The notes under the pieces are model-generated. The model ran no database searches. It saw only the letters and a program-made list of their open reading frames with translations, and had not been told where the DNA came from. DNA of 64,000 nt from JANLSE01 sp038214135 (GTDB taxonomy: Bacteria > Chloroflexota > Chloroflexia > Chloroflexales > Roseiflexaceae): positions 3,301 to 67,300 of the forward strand of contig JBBQSD010000016.1 of the NCBI GenBank assembly GCA_038214135.1, given 5' to 3'. Below are positions 1 to 9,718 of the stretch, piece by piece. The position numbers and the translations under genes were made by a program. Position 1 is the stretch's first letter. Each line of letters begins with the position of its first letter.

Positions 1-441
1 GGAGGATGGGTGCGATGGATTTGTATGGCCAATTACCGAATTTATCGATTAACTGATTGGAACGGTGACTATTCTTGACAAGGTGGCCTGGTGACAAAGT
101 GAATGTGCTTGATTGATGTGGTACGACTGCGATCAAACATGTGTCACCGTGTCACCCCTTCATCGTGCCAGTGGGGCACCCCTTTACTATGCCAGATTGT
201 CAGGTATCACCGTGGATCGCCTTGAACAGCGAATGAAAGAGGCATGCGCCACGATGGCCTGATGGCCACGGTGTTCGCTTTCTTCCAGAAAAAAAAGCAG
301 CATGCTTTAGAGATGCGCGCAACCATCCTGTACCGCACAGGCTTCAACATGCACCAAAGCTGATAGCTGACGGCTCACCCAAATAGAAACAGGATGCGGA
401 GTTGCCTCCACATCCCGTTGCGATGCCGATGTTATATAGGT
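1..441. other. intergenic region with dispersed repeat
   Basis: No convincing gene is seen in either strand. The stretch from about 72 to 180 is a degenerate copy of a repeat that recurs near 61770-61860. Shared blocks are GTGACA..AGTGA, GTGCTTGAT, GTAC..AC and GTGTCACCCCTTCATC. Two short inverted pairs (near 257-280, gatggcc/ggccatc type) are present, but no terminator with a T-run is obvious for the PEP carboxykinase gene that ends at 442. Confidence 0.5.
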
Positions 442-2331
442 TTATTCGTGGGCCATTTCCCAGTGCGATGGCGAGCGCCATAGGCTGGAGAGGATCAGTT
501 CGCGCATGAACAGCAGTTCCTTGGGCAGGCGATTGTACAGCCGGAAGAACAGTTCATCGTGCGAGAGAATTTCCTGTTGCCAGGCCTGCCGATCGATCGA
601 CATCATGTCGTTGAATTGCTCCATCGAGAAACTTTCGAGGCCCTGCCAATCCAGATCCTCATAACGCGGCACCCAGCCGAGTGGGCTTTCCAGGCTGACG
701 GCCTGACCATTTGCGCGGCCAACGATCCATTTGAGGACGCGCATGTTCTCGCCGAACCCTGGCCAGATGAAGTTGCCATCTTTATCGGTGCGGAACCAGT
801 TGACGCCGAAAATACGCGGTGGGTTTGGCAGCATGCGCCCGAACTGCAACCAGTGGCTGAAGTAATCGGCCATGTGGTAGCCACAGAATGGCAGCATGGC
901 CATTGGATCGCGGCGAACCTCGCCGAGCTTCCCAGCAGCAGCAGCGGTCGTCTCTGAGCCCATGGTTGCGGCCATGTAGACGCCATACATCCAGTTGAAT
1001 GATTGATAGACCAGCGGAACGACACTACTGCGGCGACCGCCAAAGATGAAGGCTTTGATCGGCACACCGCGTGGGTTCTCCCAATCTGGGTCGATCGATG
1101 GGCACTGGCTGGCTGGCGCGGTGAAGCGTGAGTTGGCGTGCGAGGATTTGCGGCCAGATGCTGGCGTCCAATCCTGGCCCTGCCAGTCGATCAGATGCAC
1201 CGGCAGCTCTTTGGTCATGCCTTCCCACCACACATCGCCATCATCGGTCAGGGCGACATTGGTAAAGATTGTGTTGGAACGAATGGTTGCCATGGCATTC
1301 GGGTTGGATTTTTCCGAGGTGCCTGGTGCGACGCCAAAGTAGCCTGCTTCGGGATTGATTGCATAGATCTGACCATCCGGGCCGGGCTTGATCCAGGCAA
1401 TATCATCGCCAACCGTCGTAATCTTCCAGCCATCGAAGGCTTTGGGCGGGATCAGCATAGCAAAATTCGTTTTACCACAGGCGCTTGGGAATGCAGCGGC
1501 GATATAGGTTTTGCGGCCATTTGGCTCGTGAACGCCAAGGATGAGCATATGCTCGGCTAGCCAGCCGTTATCACGGGCCAGTACTGAGGCGATCCGCAAT
1601 GCGAAACATTTCTTGCCAAGCAGGGCATTGCCACCATAGCCGGAGCCATACGACCAGATCGAGCGCTCTTCTGGGAAATGAACAATATACTTCTGGTCCT
1701 TATTACACGGCCAACTGACATCGGCCTGACCATTGACAAGCGGCATACCGACGGAGTGCAAACAGGGGATGAATTCGCCATCGCCAAGTGCTTCGAGTAC
1801 CTTCTGGCCCATACGGGTCATAATCCGCATGTTGACAGCAACATATGGTGAGTCAGTCAGTTCAATGCCAATATGCGAAAGCGGCGAACCAATTGGCCCC
1901 ATGCTGAAGGGGACGACATACATGGTGCGACCGACCATACTGCCATCGAACAGGCCAGCCAGCTTGGCCTTCATTTCCTTGGGGGGCATCCAGTTATTGG
2001 TTGGGCCAGAATCATCCTTGCTCAGGCTACATATATAGGTGCGATCCTCAACACGAGCGACATCGCTTGGATCGGAGCGCGCCAAGAAGCTATTTGGGCG
2101 CTTCTCTGGATTGAGCCTGATGAATGTGCCTTGGTCCACCAACAACTGGCAGAGTTCATCATATTCGGCCTGCGAGCCATCACACCAGCGAACATTCTCT
2201 GGCTTGCAGAGTGCGACCATATCGATCACCCAATCACGCAGTTCTGGATTTGTGAGCGTGTCGGGGATATTTGCGAAGTGTGCGGCATCTGTGATCACGG
2301 CAGTGTTGGTCATAATCTTCGGGATCTCCAT
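442..2331 (-). CDS. pckG: phosphoenolpyruvate carboxykinase (GTP)
   Basis: This cytosolic enzyme interconverts oxaloacetate + GTP and PEP + CO2 + GDP, the first step of gluconeogenesis. The 629-aa product matches the GTP-type family length. It carries the P-loop/active-site segment FPSACGKTN with the reactive cysteine, and the conserved stretch MGPIGSPLSHIGIELTDS. The frame stays open 36 codons further upstream, but the ATG at 2331 follows GAGGAGG at good spacing and the N-terminus MEIPKIM fits, so this start was chosen. The gene stands alone. The dispersed repeat at 2530-2622 lies upstream of it, at the end of the next gene. Confidence 0.96.
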   Translation of the reverse strand: MEIPKIMTNTAVITDAAHFANIPDTLTNPELRDWVIDMVALCKPENVRWCDGSQAEYDELCQLLVDQGTFIRLNPEKRPNSFLARSDPSDVARVEDRTYICSLSKDDSGPTNNWMPPKEMKAKLAGLFDGSMVGRTMYVVPFSMGPIGSPLSHIGIELTDSPYVAVNMRIMTRMGQKVLEALGDGEFIPCLHSVGMPLVNGQADVSWPCNKDQKYIVHFPEERSIWSYGSGYGGNALLGKKCFALRIASVLARDNGWLAEHMLILGVHEPNGRKTYIAAAFPSACGKTNFAMLIPPKAFDGWKITTVGDDIAWIKPGPDGQIYAINPEAGYFGVAPGTSEKSNPNAMATIRSNTIFTNVALTDDGDVWWEGMTKELPVHLIDWQGQDWTPASGRKSSHANSRFTAPASQCPSIDPDWENPRGVPIKAFIFGGRRSSVVPLVYQSFNWMYGVYMAATMGSETTAAAAGKLGEVRRDPMAMLPFCGYHMADYFSHWLQFGRMLPNPPRIFGVNWFRTDKDGNFIWPGFGENMRVLKWIVGRANGQAVSLESPLGWVPRYEDLDWQGLESFSMEQFNDMMSIDRQAWQQEILSHDELFFRLYNRLPKELLFMRELILSSLWRSPSHWEMAHE

Positions 2332-2529
2332 TGGTTCCTCCTCATTGCTTCGTCCGATGGGGTGGGAAACAACCCAATTCATCACATGTATCAATTGGTT
2401 TACTTCTGATGCGGCGAAGAACACGAATGATACTACCATAGCAATATCATGTGAGGCGAGAACTAATCGCCATTGCGCGAGAATAAATCGTAACTAGAAT
2501 GCCGCGAGCTGATAATCTTTTACACCTGA

Positions 2530-2622
2530 ATCGGGTATGAATCGCTTACCCACCGCGGGCTGAAGCCGCGCGGCTATGGGTTCGTTTGCCCTTTGCCGCA
2601 GGCTTCAGCCTGCGGATGGAGA
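2530..2622. repeat. dispersed two-hairpin repeat, copy 1
   Basis: An element of about 93 bp beginning with AATCGGGTAT and ending at the GCCTGCGGAT block. It holds two inverted pairs: an imperfect one (CCGCGGGCTGAAGCCGCGCGG) and CCGCAGGCTTCAGCCTGCGG. Similar copies lie at 17603-17695 and 27125-27216. This copy supplies the stop codon and last residues of the FAD oxidoreductase gene on the minus strand. It looks like a REP/MITE-type element; no transposase accompanies it. Confidence 0.75.
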
Positions 2623-4398
2623 GGAATCCGACATTATCTCGCATACAGCAGCCCATGTCAGATATTCGTTCTGATCGGCAGGTAGATGCAGATCGAACTG
2701 ATCGGCGGCAACCCGTACTGCCTCTCGTTCAACGCTCATGAGCCTTTCATCGGGCAGGATATTGAGTGATCGTGAACGCGGCCCTTCCGACACGATTGCG
2801 CCAGCCACACACAGGTGCTGGGTCAGTTCAAACAGCGGGTGATCATATGGAACATCAAGCGTCCAGGCAAGTGGGATGCCACGCTTCAGGAGCAGCGACT
2901 GCAGGCGCATACGCCGCCTGGAATCGGCATGAACGTGTGCTGGGTCTAGATTCTCGGCGCAACACATGGCTGCCAATATGCCTGCTGATTCGCCAATATT
3001 CCATTCGACGGGATGCAGCCGGTAGGCCCCATTGCTCAGATGGGTTGTACCAATATTCTTACAGGCTGCCAGCAGATTACGAACGCGCTGTGGGATCAGG
3101 GCACCAAGCGGAATCTGGAATGGCTTGGTCGGCTCATAGCGATCAATCGGGTTGCCATTGGCGGGATGCACATCCATATGATACCAGCCAATGCCAACGC
3201 TATCACGGTGATTGATGGCGCGGGCAGAATCCTGGCCAACATCGAGAATATCGGTCGCGAGGATGCGGGTGCGGGCGACGATCCGGCGCGATTCACGGAT
3301 ATATGGCGCTTTGGAAAGCCCATCGGCAGTACCCATCACCTCTGGCAATAGGCGCATGCCAGGGTAGCCAAACCCAGAACCATCATCACGTGGGCATTCG
3401 GTTTGCAGCCAGTACAAAAATCCAAGCGAGAGATTGCGGGCTTCGTGGAGCAAATGGGCGCGTTCGGGATGATCGGCCCCAAGAATATCGCCGTGATGAT
3501 AATCGTTGCCAGGCCAGTTGATCATGGCGATATCACGCGCTTGTCCAGATGAATCAAGGGAGCCATCAAGCAGGCGGCGGTAGGTCCAGAATGGCGGCAA
3601 GCCGGTCGGGCTGTGTTCAAACACCCGAAACGGGCGTGGCGGGCCACTGCGATGCGCTAGGGTCAGCGTGTATGGTTGAGTGGCGCAAAAATATTCATAG
3701 CCAGCTGGTTTGGGAATGGTATGATCCTCGCCGGGGCAATATTCAACTGCGAATGGAAACGTAAAGCCCTGCACCTCGGTTGGGCGTGGCGGGCCAGCAG
3801 GCGCGAATGGTTCGGCAGTATCATCGAATGATTCAGCACCCGTCACATATTCTGCACCAACAAGCGGCAGCAGATCGCCAAGATCAGTCGCATCCAAAAA
3901 CATGTTCGCTACAATAATTATTTCTGAGTTGGTACCTGCGGCAAGTGTGACGCTGCGAATCGTATCCTGCTCCACTTCGGCAGCTATTAGCTCAACGCCA
4001 TACAGGATCGTTAAGCGCCCAGATTCAATGTGCGCTGCCAGCATCGCTTCGAGCGCATGCGCGCCGACAATCGGTTCAAAACAGAGGTTACTGACCCATC
4101 CATTGCCTGGGTTGAGTGGTGCGCCATTGGGCATTCGTTCAATGCCAAAGCGGATGCGATAGTGGCTGCGGATGCGCTCACGCAGTTCGTAGTATGTACG
4201 GGTACCGCCGAATGTTTCGATATAGGGGTGCTCATCGAGTGCCGATGTGCCCTGGCTGGTCATCTGGCCACCAAGCCAATCGGTGCTTTCCGTCAGAACA
4301 ACCGAAGCGCCAGTAGCACAGGCAGATAACGCAGCAGCAACGCCACCAAGGCCACCGCCGATAATCGCAATATCGCAGTTGAGGGTGTCAGTGCTCAT
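2605..4398 (-). CDS. FAD-dependent oxidoreductase
   Basis: The N-terminal dinucleotide-binding motif is IIGGGLGGVAAALSA followed by an acidic residue (TES), and then WLGGQMTSQGTSALDEH, typical of the PF12831 FAD-dependent oxidoreductase family. The length is 597 aa. The substrate is unknown. The reading frame can start at a TTG at 4413, but the ATG at 4398 has GGAG four bases upstream and begins MSTDTLNCDIAIIGGG, so it was preferred. It overlaps the end of the DUF4127 gene by 11 nt, so the two are probably co-transcribed and translationally coupled. The last residues (SPSAG) and the stop codon fall inside a dispersed repeat, suggesting that insertion of the repeat changed the C-terminus. Confidence 0.88.
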   Translation of the reverse strand: MSTDTLNCDIAIIGGGLGGVAAALSACATGASVVLTESTDWLGGQMTSQGTSALDEHPYIETFGGTRTYYELRERIRSHYRIRFGIERMPNGAPLNPGNGWVSNLCFEPIVGAHALEAMLAAHIESGRLTILYGVELIAAEVEQDTIRSVTLAAGTNSEIIIVANMFLDATDLGDLLPLVGAEYVTGAESFDDTAEPFAPAGPPRPTEVQGFTFPFAVEYCPGEDHTIPKPAGYEYFCATQPYTLTLAHRSGPPRPFRVFEHSPTGLPPFWTYRRLLDGSLDSSGQARDIAMINWPGNDYHHGDILGADHPERAHLLHEARNLSLGFLYWLQTECPRDDGSGFGYPGMRLLPEVMGTADGLSKAPYIRESRRIVARTRILATDILDVGQDSARAINHRDSVGIGWYHMDVHPANGNPIDRYEPTKPFQIPLGALIPQRVRNLLAACKNIGTTHLSNGAYRLHPVEWNIGESAGILAAMCCAENLDPAHVHADSRRRMRLQSLLLKRGIPLAWTLDVPYDHPLFELTQHLCVAGAIVSEGPRSRSLNILPDERLMSVEREAVRVAADQFDLHLPADQNEYLTWAAVCEIMSDSSPSAG

Positions 4399-5923
4399 GC
4401 TGCTCCAGATCAAAATCGACCTCGAATGTGCGGTTCCATGGCAGCCGCGTATTGGTCAGCCGCCAGCGCCCAGCAAACCCAGGCAATTCCGCAATCAATG
4501 CCGATAACCGTTCGCCAATCCAGCTTGCCGTTTCCGCAACCAGTTCTGGAGTTGGATCATCGTGACCAATTGTTTGCATGAGCCAATCGCGGGCCTGGCG
4601 GCGGACAACCTGTTGATAGCCCCAATCCTCAAGATAGTGATGCAACAGAAACTGTTCGGCGGCCTGTTTGCGCTCTGGCGTGGTAGCATCAAGCGCAGCG
4701 CAGCCCTGAGCGAGCGCAGTACCAATTGTGTTGCCAGCCGTATTCCATGCGCCATAACCGGCCAGCGTACGCAGATCAATTACATCCCGCAAGACCTCAA
4801 AGAATACCGGATCGGCCCCATTCGGGTAGGCAATATCGGCGACAATCACCCGCTGCCCTATGGCAACCCGCCGTACAATCTCCGCACTCAGCGCACGCAA
4901 CTGTGGCAGGCGCTGCTCACGCTCTGCTTCAGCAAATTCCGTGCTCCATTCACTACGGCGCGGCACTGGCGTTACTACAGCCAACACAAGATCGGCATCA
5001 TCGGGTGCGGCCAACACACCACCAACAGCGCGAATCTGGCGTTCGATGGTGATCCGCGCCGGGCCATCTTCGTATGGCGCTGTGATCTCGGCACCAGCGA
5101 CGTCATCATAGATCGGTGCGATTCGCGGGGTGCGCCTAGCATTCGTGTTGAGCTGGCGTGCCAGTAACACACAACCAACCTCATCGGCACCAGGGTACAT
5201 GAGCAATTGATCGACAGGAGAGGTAATAGCCGACACATCGTCCAACAGGCCTAGCCGACCGGCTAATTCGGCCAGCCATGCCTTCTCACGGGTACCCAGA
5301 CCATAGGCGCTGGTATCATCCGAACTGAGCACAAACAGATCAAAGATCCCATCGGCAAGCATGTGCAATGCAGCGGCATTCAGGGTATGGTTGCGATGCC
5401 GCCGCCATAGGAAATCGTGCATGTGTTCGGCAGGAATCTCGGCGCGGAGTGCTGCAAGCTGCGCCTGAACCGCTTCCCCACGCAAGGCCCGATCACTGAG
5501 CTGTGAGAAACGATATAATCGCGTGCCATAGGTCGCCCAGTACAGCGGCTCTTCGATACTATCATCGGCATTCGAAATCCGCGTGATCACCTGAAAGGCC
5601 AAGAGTGGCAGCGCTGGATGCGTCGCACGTAACTCACGCAGCAGATCAAGGCGAGCAATCGCAATGGCGAGTGGATCGGTGGTAGTACGCGAGGCAATCA
5701 GGCCACCAAAGGCCAGCATTTCGAGATCAACAATGAGCGCATCCAGCCTACCATATTCCGTTTGTAGCCATTCGGCCAGGGCCACACAGTTGGCAGGAGT
5801 GCGTTGCTTGCTGAGAATAGCGAATGGTGGCATGGCCAGTTCCACACCAGCGATCCGCGCAATCATCATCGGATGGCGGGTATTCACAGGCCGCTCATCA
5901 AGCGGAATCAGGCCAATTCGCAT
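4388..5923 (-). CDS. DUF4127 family protein
   Basis: The 511-aa protein opens with MRIGLIPLDERPVNTRHP, the hallmark start of DUF4127 proteins, and has later conserved segments such as SSDDTSAYGL and a P-G-ADE stretch (MYPGADEVG). The molecular function of the family is not established to my knowledge. No signal peptide or membrane segment is apparent, so it is probably cytosolic. It is the first gene of a two-gene unit with the overlapping FAD oxidoreductase, which suggests a shared pathway, perhaps sugar- or glycan-related as in other DUF4127 neighbourhoods (inference). Only a weak GGAC precedes the ATG at 5923. Confidence 0.85.
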   Translation of the reverse strand: MRIGLIPLDERPVNTRHPMMIARIAGVELAMPPFAILSKQRTPANCVALAEWLQTEYGRLDALIVDLEMLAFGGLIASRTTTDPLAIAIARLDLLRELRATHPALPLLAFQVITRISNADDSIEEPLYWATYGTRLYRFSQLSDRALRGEAVQAQLAALRAEIPAEHMHDFLWRRHRNHTLNAAALHMLADGIFDLFVLSSDDTSAYGLGTREKAWLAELAGRLGLLDDVSAITSPVDQLLMYPGADEVGCVLLARQLNTNARRTPRIAPIYDDVAGAEITAPYEDGPARITIERQIRAVGGVLAAPDDADLVLAVVTPVPRRSEWSTEFAEAEREQRLPQLRALSAEIVRRVAIGQRVIVADIAYPNGADPVFFEVLRDVIDLRTLAGYGAWNTAGNTIGTALAQGCAALDATTPERKQAAEQFLLHHYLEDWGYQQVVRRQARDWLMQTIGHDDPTPELVAETASWIGERLSALIAELPGFAGRWRLTNTRLPWNRTFEVDFDLEQHEH

Positions 5924-6177
5924 ATATTATGTCCATTAGCTATGGATATGTGTCGTAGAGTGATGGTAGCACTGGCGGGAAGGGGCGTCAACTGTCAGGA
6001 GTCAGGAGATTCTTTGCCGACACGGTCTTGTAGTTCCGCAGTTCCGCAGTTCCGTGGTTCTGGTTGGAATTCTAGCTTCTGACTCCTGAATCCTGAATAC
6101 TTGGTTCTTGGTTCTCGCAAGACGATCAGGCACATAAAAAGATCTGGTACACTGACGGTATTCGATGAGGAGGCTCC
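5924..6177. repeat. intergenic spacer with GAGTCAG-type heptamer repeats
   Basis: This spacer between divergent genes contains short runs of the heptamer GGAGTCA and its complement (about 5996-6010 and 6078-6100), plus the companion string ACTTGGTTCTTGGTTCTCG seen in other spacers. A GAGGAGG ribosome-binding site at its right end belongs to the MFS gene. Confidence 0.6.
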
Positions 6178-7500
6178 ATGGATGCCGCACAGGCGAAGCG
6201 TATTATTGAGCGCAATGCGACCCGTAATTTTGTTCTGAATGTTCTTGATGGCGGCCTGTTCTATTTGGGCCTCAGCCTAGTTTCGCGCTATACCGTCATG
6301 CCATTGATTGTTGAGCGGCTTTCGGGCGAGCGCTGGATGCAGGGGTTGATTCCGATGCTGGCGCAGACGGGCTGGTTCTTGCCTGGCCTGTTCATTGCGC
6401 CGCTAGTGGCGGCCCGCACCCGCCGCAAGCCCATGCTGCTAACAGCAACACTGGCTGAACGGTTCCCATTTCTGATCCTAGGGTTACTCTTGCTGCTGGC
6501 ACCCAATCTGCCGCCGGGAGTGTTATTAACCCTATTCTTTGTGCTGTTTGCGATCCACTCATTTAGCGCCGGAGTTGCTGGCATTCCCTGGCAGGATTTC
6601 ATCTCACGGGTGATTCCCGGCCAGCGATGGGGCATCTTCTTTGGCATCCAGAGTGGCCTTGGTGGGCTGCTTGGCGTTGGTGGAGCGGTGGTTGCAGGCA
6701 TTATTCTGGCACCAGCGGCCTTTCCACCAGCAGGATGGTGGCCAGCTGGCTGGCCAGTGATTGCACCACAGCCATTCCCACAAACGATTGGCGTGCTGTC
6801 GTTGCTGTGCTTTGCGGCCATGGTGCTTTCGTATATCTTCCTGGCTTCGACAGTCGAACCGCCACAGGAAGCGGCTCCCAAACAGCGTATTGGCGATTTC
6901 CTGCGTGGCGTTGGCCCGCTTTTGCAGCGCGATCCCCACTTTCGCATGTATCTGTTCAGCCGCATGGCGATTGCACTGGGGCTGCTCGGCCATAGCTTCC
7001 TGACGGCAGCGGCGCTGGAGCGTTTCGGCCTAAAAAATGAAGAGATTGCACCATTCACCGCTGCGCTGCTGGCTTCACAGGCTGTTGCCGATCTACTGTT
7101 GGGCTGGCTGGCTGATCGCTGGGGCCATAAACAGGTGCTGGTGCTTTCGACGGCACTTGGCATGCTGGCGATTTTCATGGCGGTGTTGGCACCAAGCCCT
7201 GGTTGGTTCATTATCATCTTCATCCTGGTTGGTGCGGCACAGGCTGGCTATATGCTGACGGGCTTTACACTGGTGTTTAGCTTTAGCACGCCAACCGAAC
7301 GGCCAGCCTATATTGGCGTGGCCAATACTGCGATTGCTCCGGTTGCGATTGCAGGGCCGCTGCTGGCCGGCTGGCTGGCAGAGATAGGCGGGTATAATAT
7401 ATTATTCGTGGTTCTGTGTGTGATAGGCCTGATTGGTATGGCGCTGCTGCATTGGGGAGTGAATGCACCAGCCAAACAGGTTGCGGTTGAGCCGGGGTAA
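6178..7500 (+). CDS. MFS family transporter
   Basis: The 440-aa integral membrane protein has about 12 hydrophobic segments (for example LILGLLLLLAPNLPPGVLLTLFF and LFVVLCVIGLIGMALLHWGV) and short basic loops such as AARTRRKPM and the DRWGHKQ loop, which is the usual MFS loop 8-9 signature. The cargo cannot be predicted. The ATG at 6178 is preceded by GAGGAGG at seven bases. Upstream, TGGTACACT near 6148 could act as an extended -10. The gene is monocistronic or a leader of the following SDR, but 184 nt of repeat-rich spacer separates them. Confidence 0.9.
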   Translation: MDAAQAKRIIERNATRNFVLNVLDGGLFYLGLSLVSRYTVMPLIVERLSGERWMQGLIPMLAQTGWFLPGLFIAPLVAARTRRKPMLLTATLAERFPFLILGLLLLLAPNLPPGVLLTLFFVLFAIHSFSAGVAGIPWQDFISRVIPGQRWGIFFGIQSGLGGLLGVGGAVVAGIILAPAAFPPAGWWPAGWPVIAPQPFPQTIGVLSLLCFAAMVLSYIFLASTVEPPQEAAPKQRIGDFLRGVGPLLQRDPHFRMYLFSRMAIALGLLGHSFLTAAALERFGLKNEEIAPFTAALLASQAVADLLLGWLADRWGHKQVLVLSTALGMLAIFMAVLAPSPGWFIIIFILVGAAQAGYMLTGFTLVFSFSTPTERPAYIGVANTAIAPVAIAGPLLAGWLAEIGGYNILFVVLCVIGLIGMALLHWGVNAPAKQVAVEPG

Positions 7501-7631
7501 ACGTTCAGCTATTAGCCACGAAAGCTCTCAGCCGTCAGCCATCAGCCGTCAGCTTTTTGGTGTAGATGGAAAGTAGTTGCTGGTATTCCAAGGTTTCTTG
7601 TTCATCCATGCATCCATTATTGGAAACTGAA

Positions 7632-7663
7632 AGCTGTGAGCTGTGAGCTGTGAGCTGTGAGCT
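7632..7663. repeat. heptanucleotide tandem repeat AGCTGTG x4
   Basis: Four exact copies of AGCTGTG plus a partial fifth copy, lying just upstream of the SDR ribosome-binding site. A looser array of CAGCCGT/CAGCCAT heptamers sits at about 7530-7556. It belongs to the heptamer repeats scattered through the spacers of this window. Confidence 0.85.
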
Positions 7664-7684
7664 ACGATGTAAAGGAGTTCTACG

Positions 7685-8503
7685 ATGACGTACACACCAT
7701 TACTGGGCAAGGTTGCGCTTGTAACCGGCGCTGCACGTGGGTTGGGGCGCAGTTATGCGCTACGCCTGGCACAGCTCGGGGCCGATGTTGTGATCAACGA
7801 TATCGATCTGTATGCTGCCAAGCAGTACGATGAGCCACTGGCCGAGGGGGCCGAGACGGTCAGTGATGAGATTCGGATGCTGGGCCGCCGCTCGATTGGG
7901 ATTGTCGCCAGCGTGACGGACCAGGAAGCGGTTCAGGATATGGTTGGCCAGATCAAGGCCGAATTTGGCCGCGTTGATCTGCTGGTCAATAATGCTGGCG
8001 GGCAACTGGCTCCCAATGAGCGCAGCTATGCTGCGACCATGCCGCGTGAGGATTATGAGTGGATCATGGGTATTAACCTGACCGGCACGATCTATTGTTG
8101 CCAGGCGGTTGCGCCGCTGATGAAAGAACAGCGCAGCGGCAAGATCGTCAATGTCGGCTCGCAGGCTGGTTTGCGGGCCGGGGCCGAGGGCAATGGCTTT
8201 TTCGCGCACTACAGTATTGCCAAGGCCGGAATTCACCAGTATACCAGGGTGCTGGCCGCCGAAATGGGGCCATATGGCGTAAACGTCAATTGTATTGCGC
8301 CAGGGCTGGTGCTCTCATCGCGGGCATTGGCCGGTGGGCGTGGCAGCGCTGAGGCGCGGGCCAGGAGTGAACCAACGATTGCACTACGGCGGCTTGGCAC
8401 GCCAGAGGATTGCGCCAAAGTTGTCGAATTTCTGTGTACCGATCTCTCGGATTATGTCACCGGCCAGATCATCGTCATTGATGGCGGCATTAACATGTTC
8501 TGA
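7685..8503 (+). CDS. SDR family NAD(P)-dependent oxidoreductase
   Basis: The 272-aa classical short-chain dehydrogenase has the cofactor motif TGAARGLG near residue 15, NNAGG near residue 100, and the catalytic Ser and Y-x-x-x-K (YSIAK) around residues 157-182. It ends in the usual GQIIVIDGG. Asp in the NDID segment after the second strand suggests NAD preference (inference). The substrate is unknown. AAAGGAG lies seven bases before the ATG. The stop codon overlaps the first possible ATG of the next gene by one base, so translation may be coupled. Confidence 0.93.
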   Translation: MTYTPLLGKVALVTGAARGLGRSYALRLAQLGADVVINDIDLYAAKQYDEPLAEGAETVSDEIRMLGRRSIGIVASVTDQEAVQDMVGQIKAEFGRVDLLVNNAGGQLAPNERSYAATMPREDYEWIMGINLTGTIYCCQAVAPLMKEQRSGKIVNVGSQAGLRAGAEGNGFFAHYSIAKAGIHQYTRVLAAEMGPYGVNVNCIAPGLVLSSRALAGGRGSAEARARSEPTIALRRLGTPEDCAKVVEFLCTDLSDYVTGQIIVIDGGINMF

Positions 8504-8517
8504 TGCTAAAGAGTTCT

Positions 8518-9525
8518 ATGATCTATCGCACAATGCTGCCATTACTCATCCTGATTGCCACTGCTGCGCTGATCATCCCGGTTGGCCACGCCCAGGAGGC
8601 ACAGAACCAGGCAGGTGTCATCATCCGCTATGGTGATGGGCGAGTACAAACGGCGTGTGTGCGATTTAGCGAACCGAGCATCACTGGCATCGATCTGCTC
8701 CAGCGGGCGGGCATCCCGGTGATCGCCCAATCGAGTGGCCTTGGTGCTGCCGTCTGCAAAATCAGCAATGAAGGCTGCGATTACCCAGCCGAGGATTGCT
8801 TCTGCCAATGCAAGGGCGGCAACTGTGGGTATTGGGCCTACCAGCGGCTGCGCGGTGATCGCTGGGCCTATTCGCCAATTGGCGCATCTGCCAGCCAGGT
8901 TCAGCCAGGCGATGTCGATGGTTGGGCCTGGGGCGCTGGCAGCGTTCAGAGCGGCGCGGCTCCGCCCGTTATTCCGCTTGATCAGATATGCCAGGAAAAC
9001 CCAGTTGCCGCCCCAACCAGCGAAACCCAAGCAGCAACGCCAGTACCAACCCCAGCGCAACCACCGATCACTACCGATCTTGTGTCAACGCCAGCCCCAG
9101 CGCCCATTGCCACATCAACCAGTTTGCCAGCAACAGCGATTGCCCCAAAGCCAACGATCGTGCCAGTTCCAACCGTTATCAGGATCTCCGCCACACTCCT
9201 GCCAACCAACACACCTATTCCAGTTCTACCGAGTGTGCCTGCACCAGCATCCGAACCAGTGTTGGCACCAACAAATATATCAGCACTCACAGCAACGAGT
9301 CCCGCCCTAGCCAATGTACCAACAATCCTTCCGCCAACAAATGCTATGCTGGCAAGCACGCCAACAAGTATCAGCATCGTAATCACGCCAACGAAGCCCC
9401 AACCGCAGCAGGCAGCCTCTGCACCAGGAAGCACAACAACCTATCTCATCTTTGGCATGCTCGTATTGCTCTTGGGTGGCGGGATTATGCTGGCACTGCG
9501 ACGCAATCGTGGAAATCGCCAATAA
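8518..9525 (+). CDS. secreted, membrane-anchored DUF4430-like protein
   Basis: The N-terminal signal peptide (MIYRTMLPLLILIATAALII..GHAQ) is followed by a DUF4430/transcobalamin-C-like domain at about residues 35-150. It shows the pattern IRYGDGRVQ..VRF, GIDLLQRAG, CGYWAY, W.YSPIGAS and W.WGAG. A Pro/Thr/Ala-rich linker of about 150 residues leads to one C-terminal membrane helix (LIFGMLVLLLGGGIMLAL) and a basic tail, so the domain is displayed outside the cell. An ATG at 8503 overlaps the SDR stop, but the ATG at 8518 has AAAGAG five bases upstream and was chosen. The ligand is unknown; the domain family often occurs near cobalamin uptake genes, none of which is seen here. Confidence 0.8.
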   Translation: MIYRTMLPLLILIATAALIIPVGHAQEAQNQAGVIIRYGDGRVQTACVRFSEPSITGIDLLQRAGIPVIAQSSGLGAAVCKISNEGCDYPAEDCFCQCKGGNCGYWAYQRLRGDRWAYSPIGASASQVQPGDVDGWAWGAGSVQSGAAPPVIPLDQICQENPVAAPTSETQAATPVPTPAQPPITTDLVSTPAPAPIATSTSLPATAIAPKPTIVPVPTVIRISATLLPTNTPIPVLPSVPAPASEPVLAPTNISALTATSPALANVPTILPPTNAMLASTPTSISIVITPTKPQPQQAASAPGSTTTYLIFGMLVLLLGGGIMLALRRNRGNRQ

Positions 9526-9718
9526 GCCGAGCAGTCAGGAGTCAGGAGTCAGGAGATTCTTTGTCGACATGGTCGGTAGTTTCGTAGTTCCGTAGTTTTC
9601 GATCCTTCCCTCACCCCTGCTGCGCCGCCCCTCCCCCTTTGGGTGTGGGGCCGGGGGTGAGGGCGGGTTCCGCTATTCTGACTCCTGAATACTGACTCCT
9701 GTTATAGCGAGAATTCAT
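9526..9718. repeat. intergenic repeats
   Basis: Tandem GGAGTCA heptamers (about 9535-9558) are followed by a CTCACCCCTGCTGCGC...GGGGGTGAG inverted pair at about 9609-9663, then GACTCCTGA heptamers (about 9678-9703). The CTCACCCCTG string recurs at 14318 and 32799. No gene is seen. Confidence 0.6.

Noticed and set aside
2332..2439. 36-codon N-terminal extension of PEP carboxykinase
   Set aside because: It lacks family similarity, and a strong GAGGAGG site marks the ATG at 2331.
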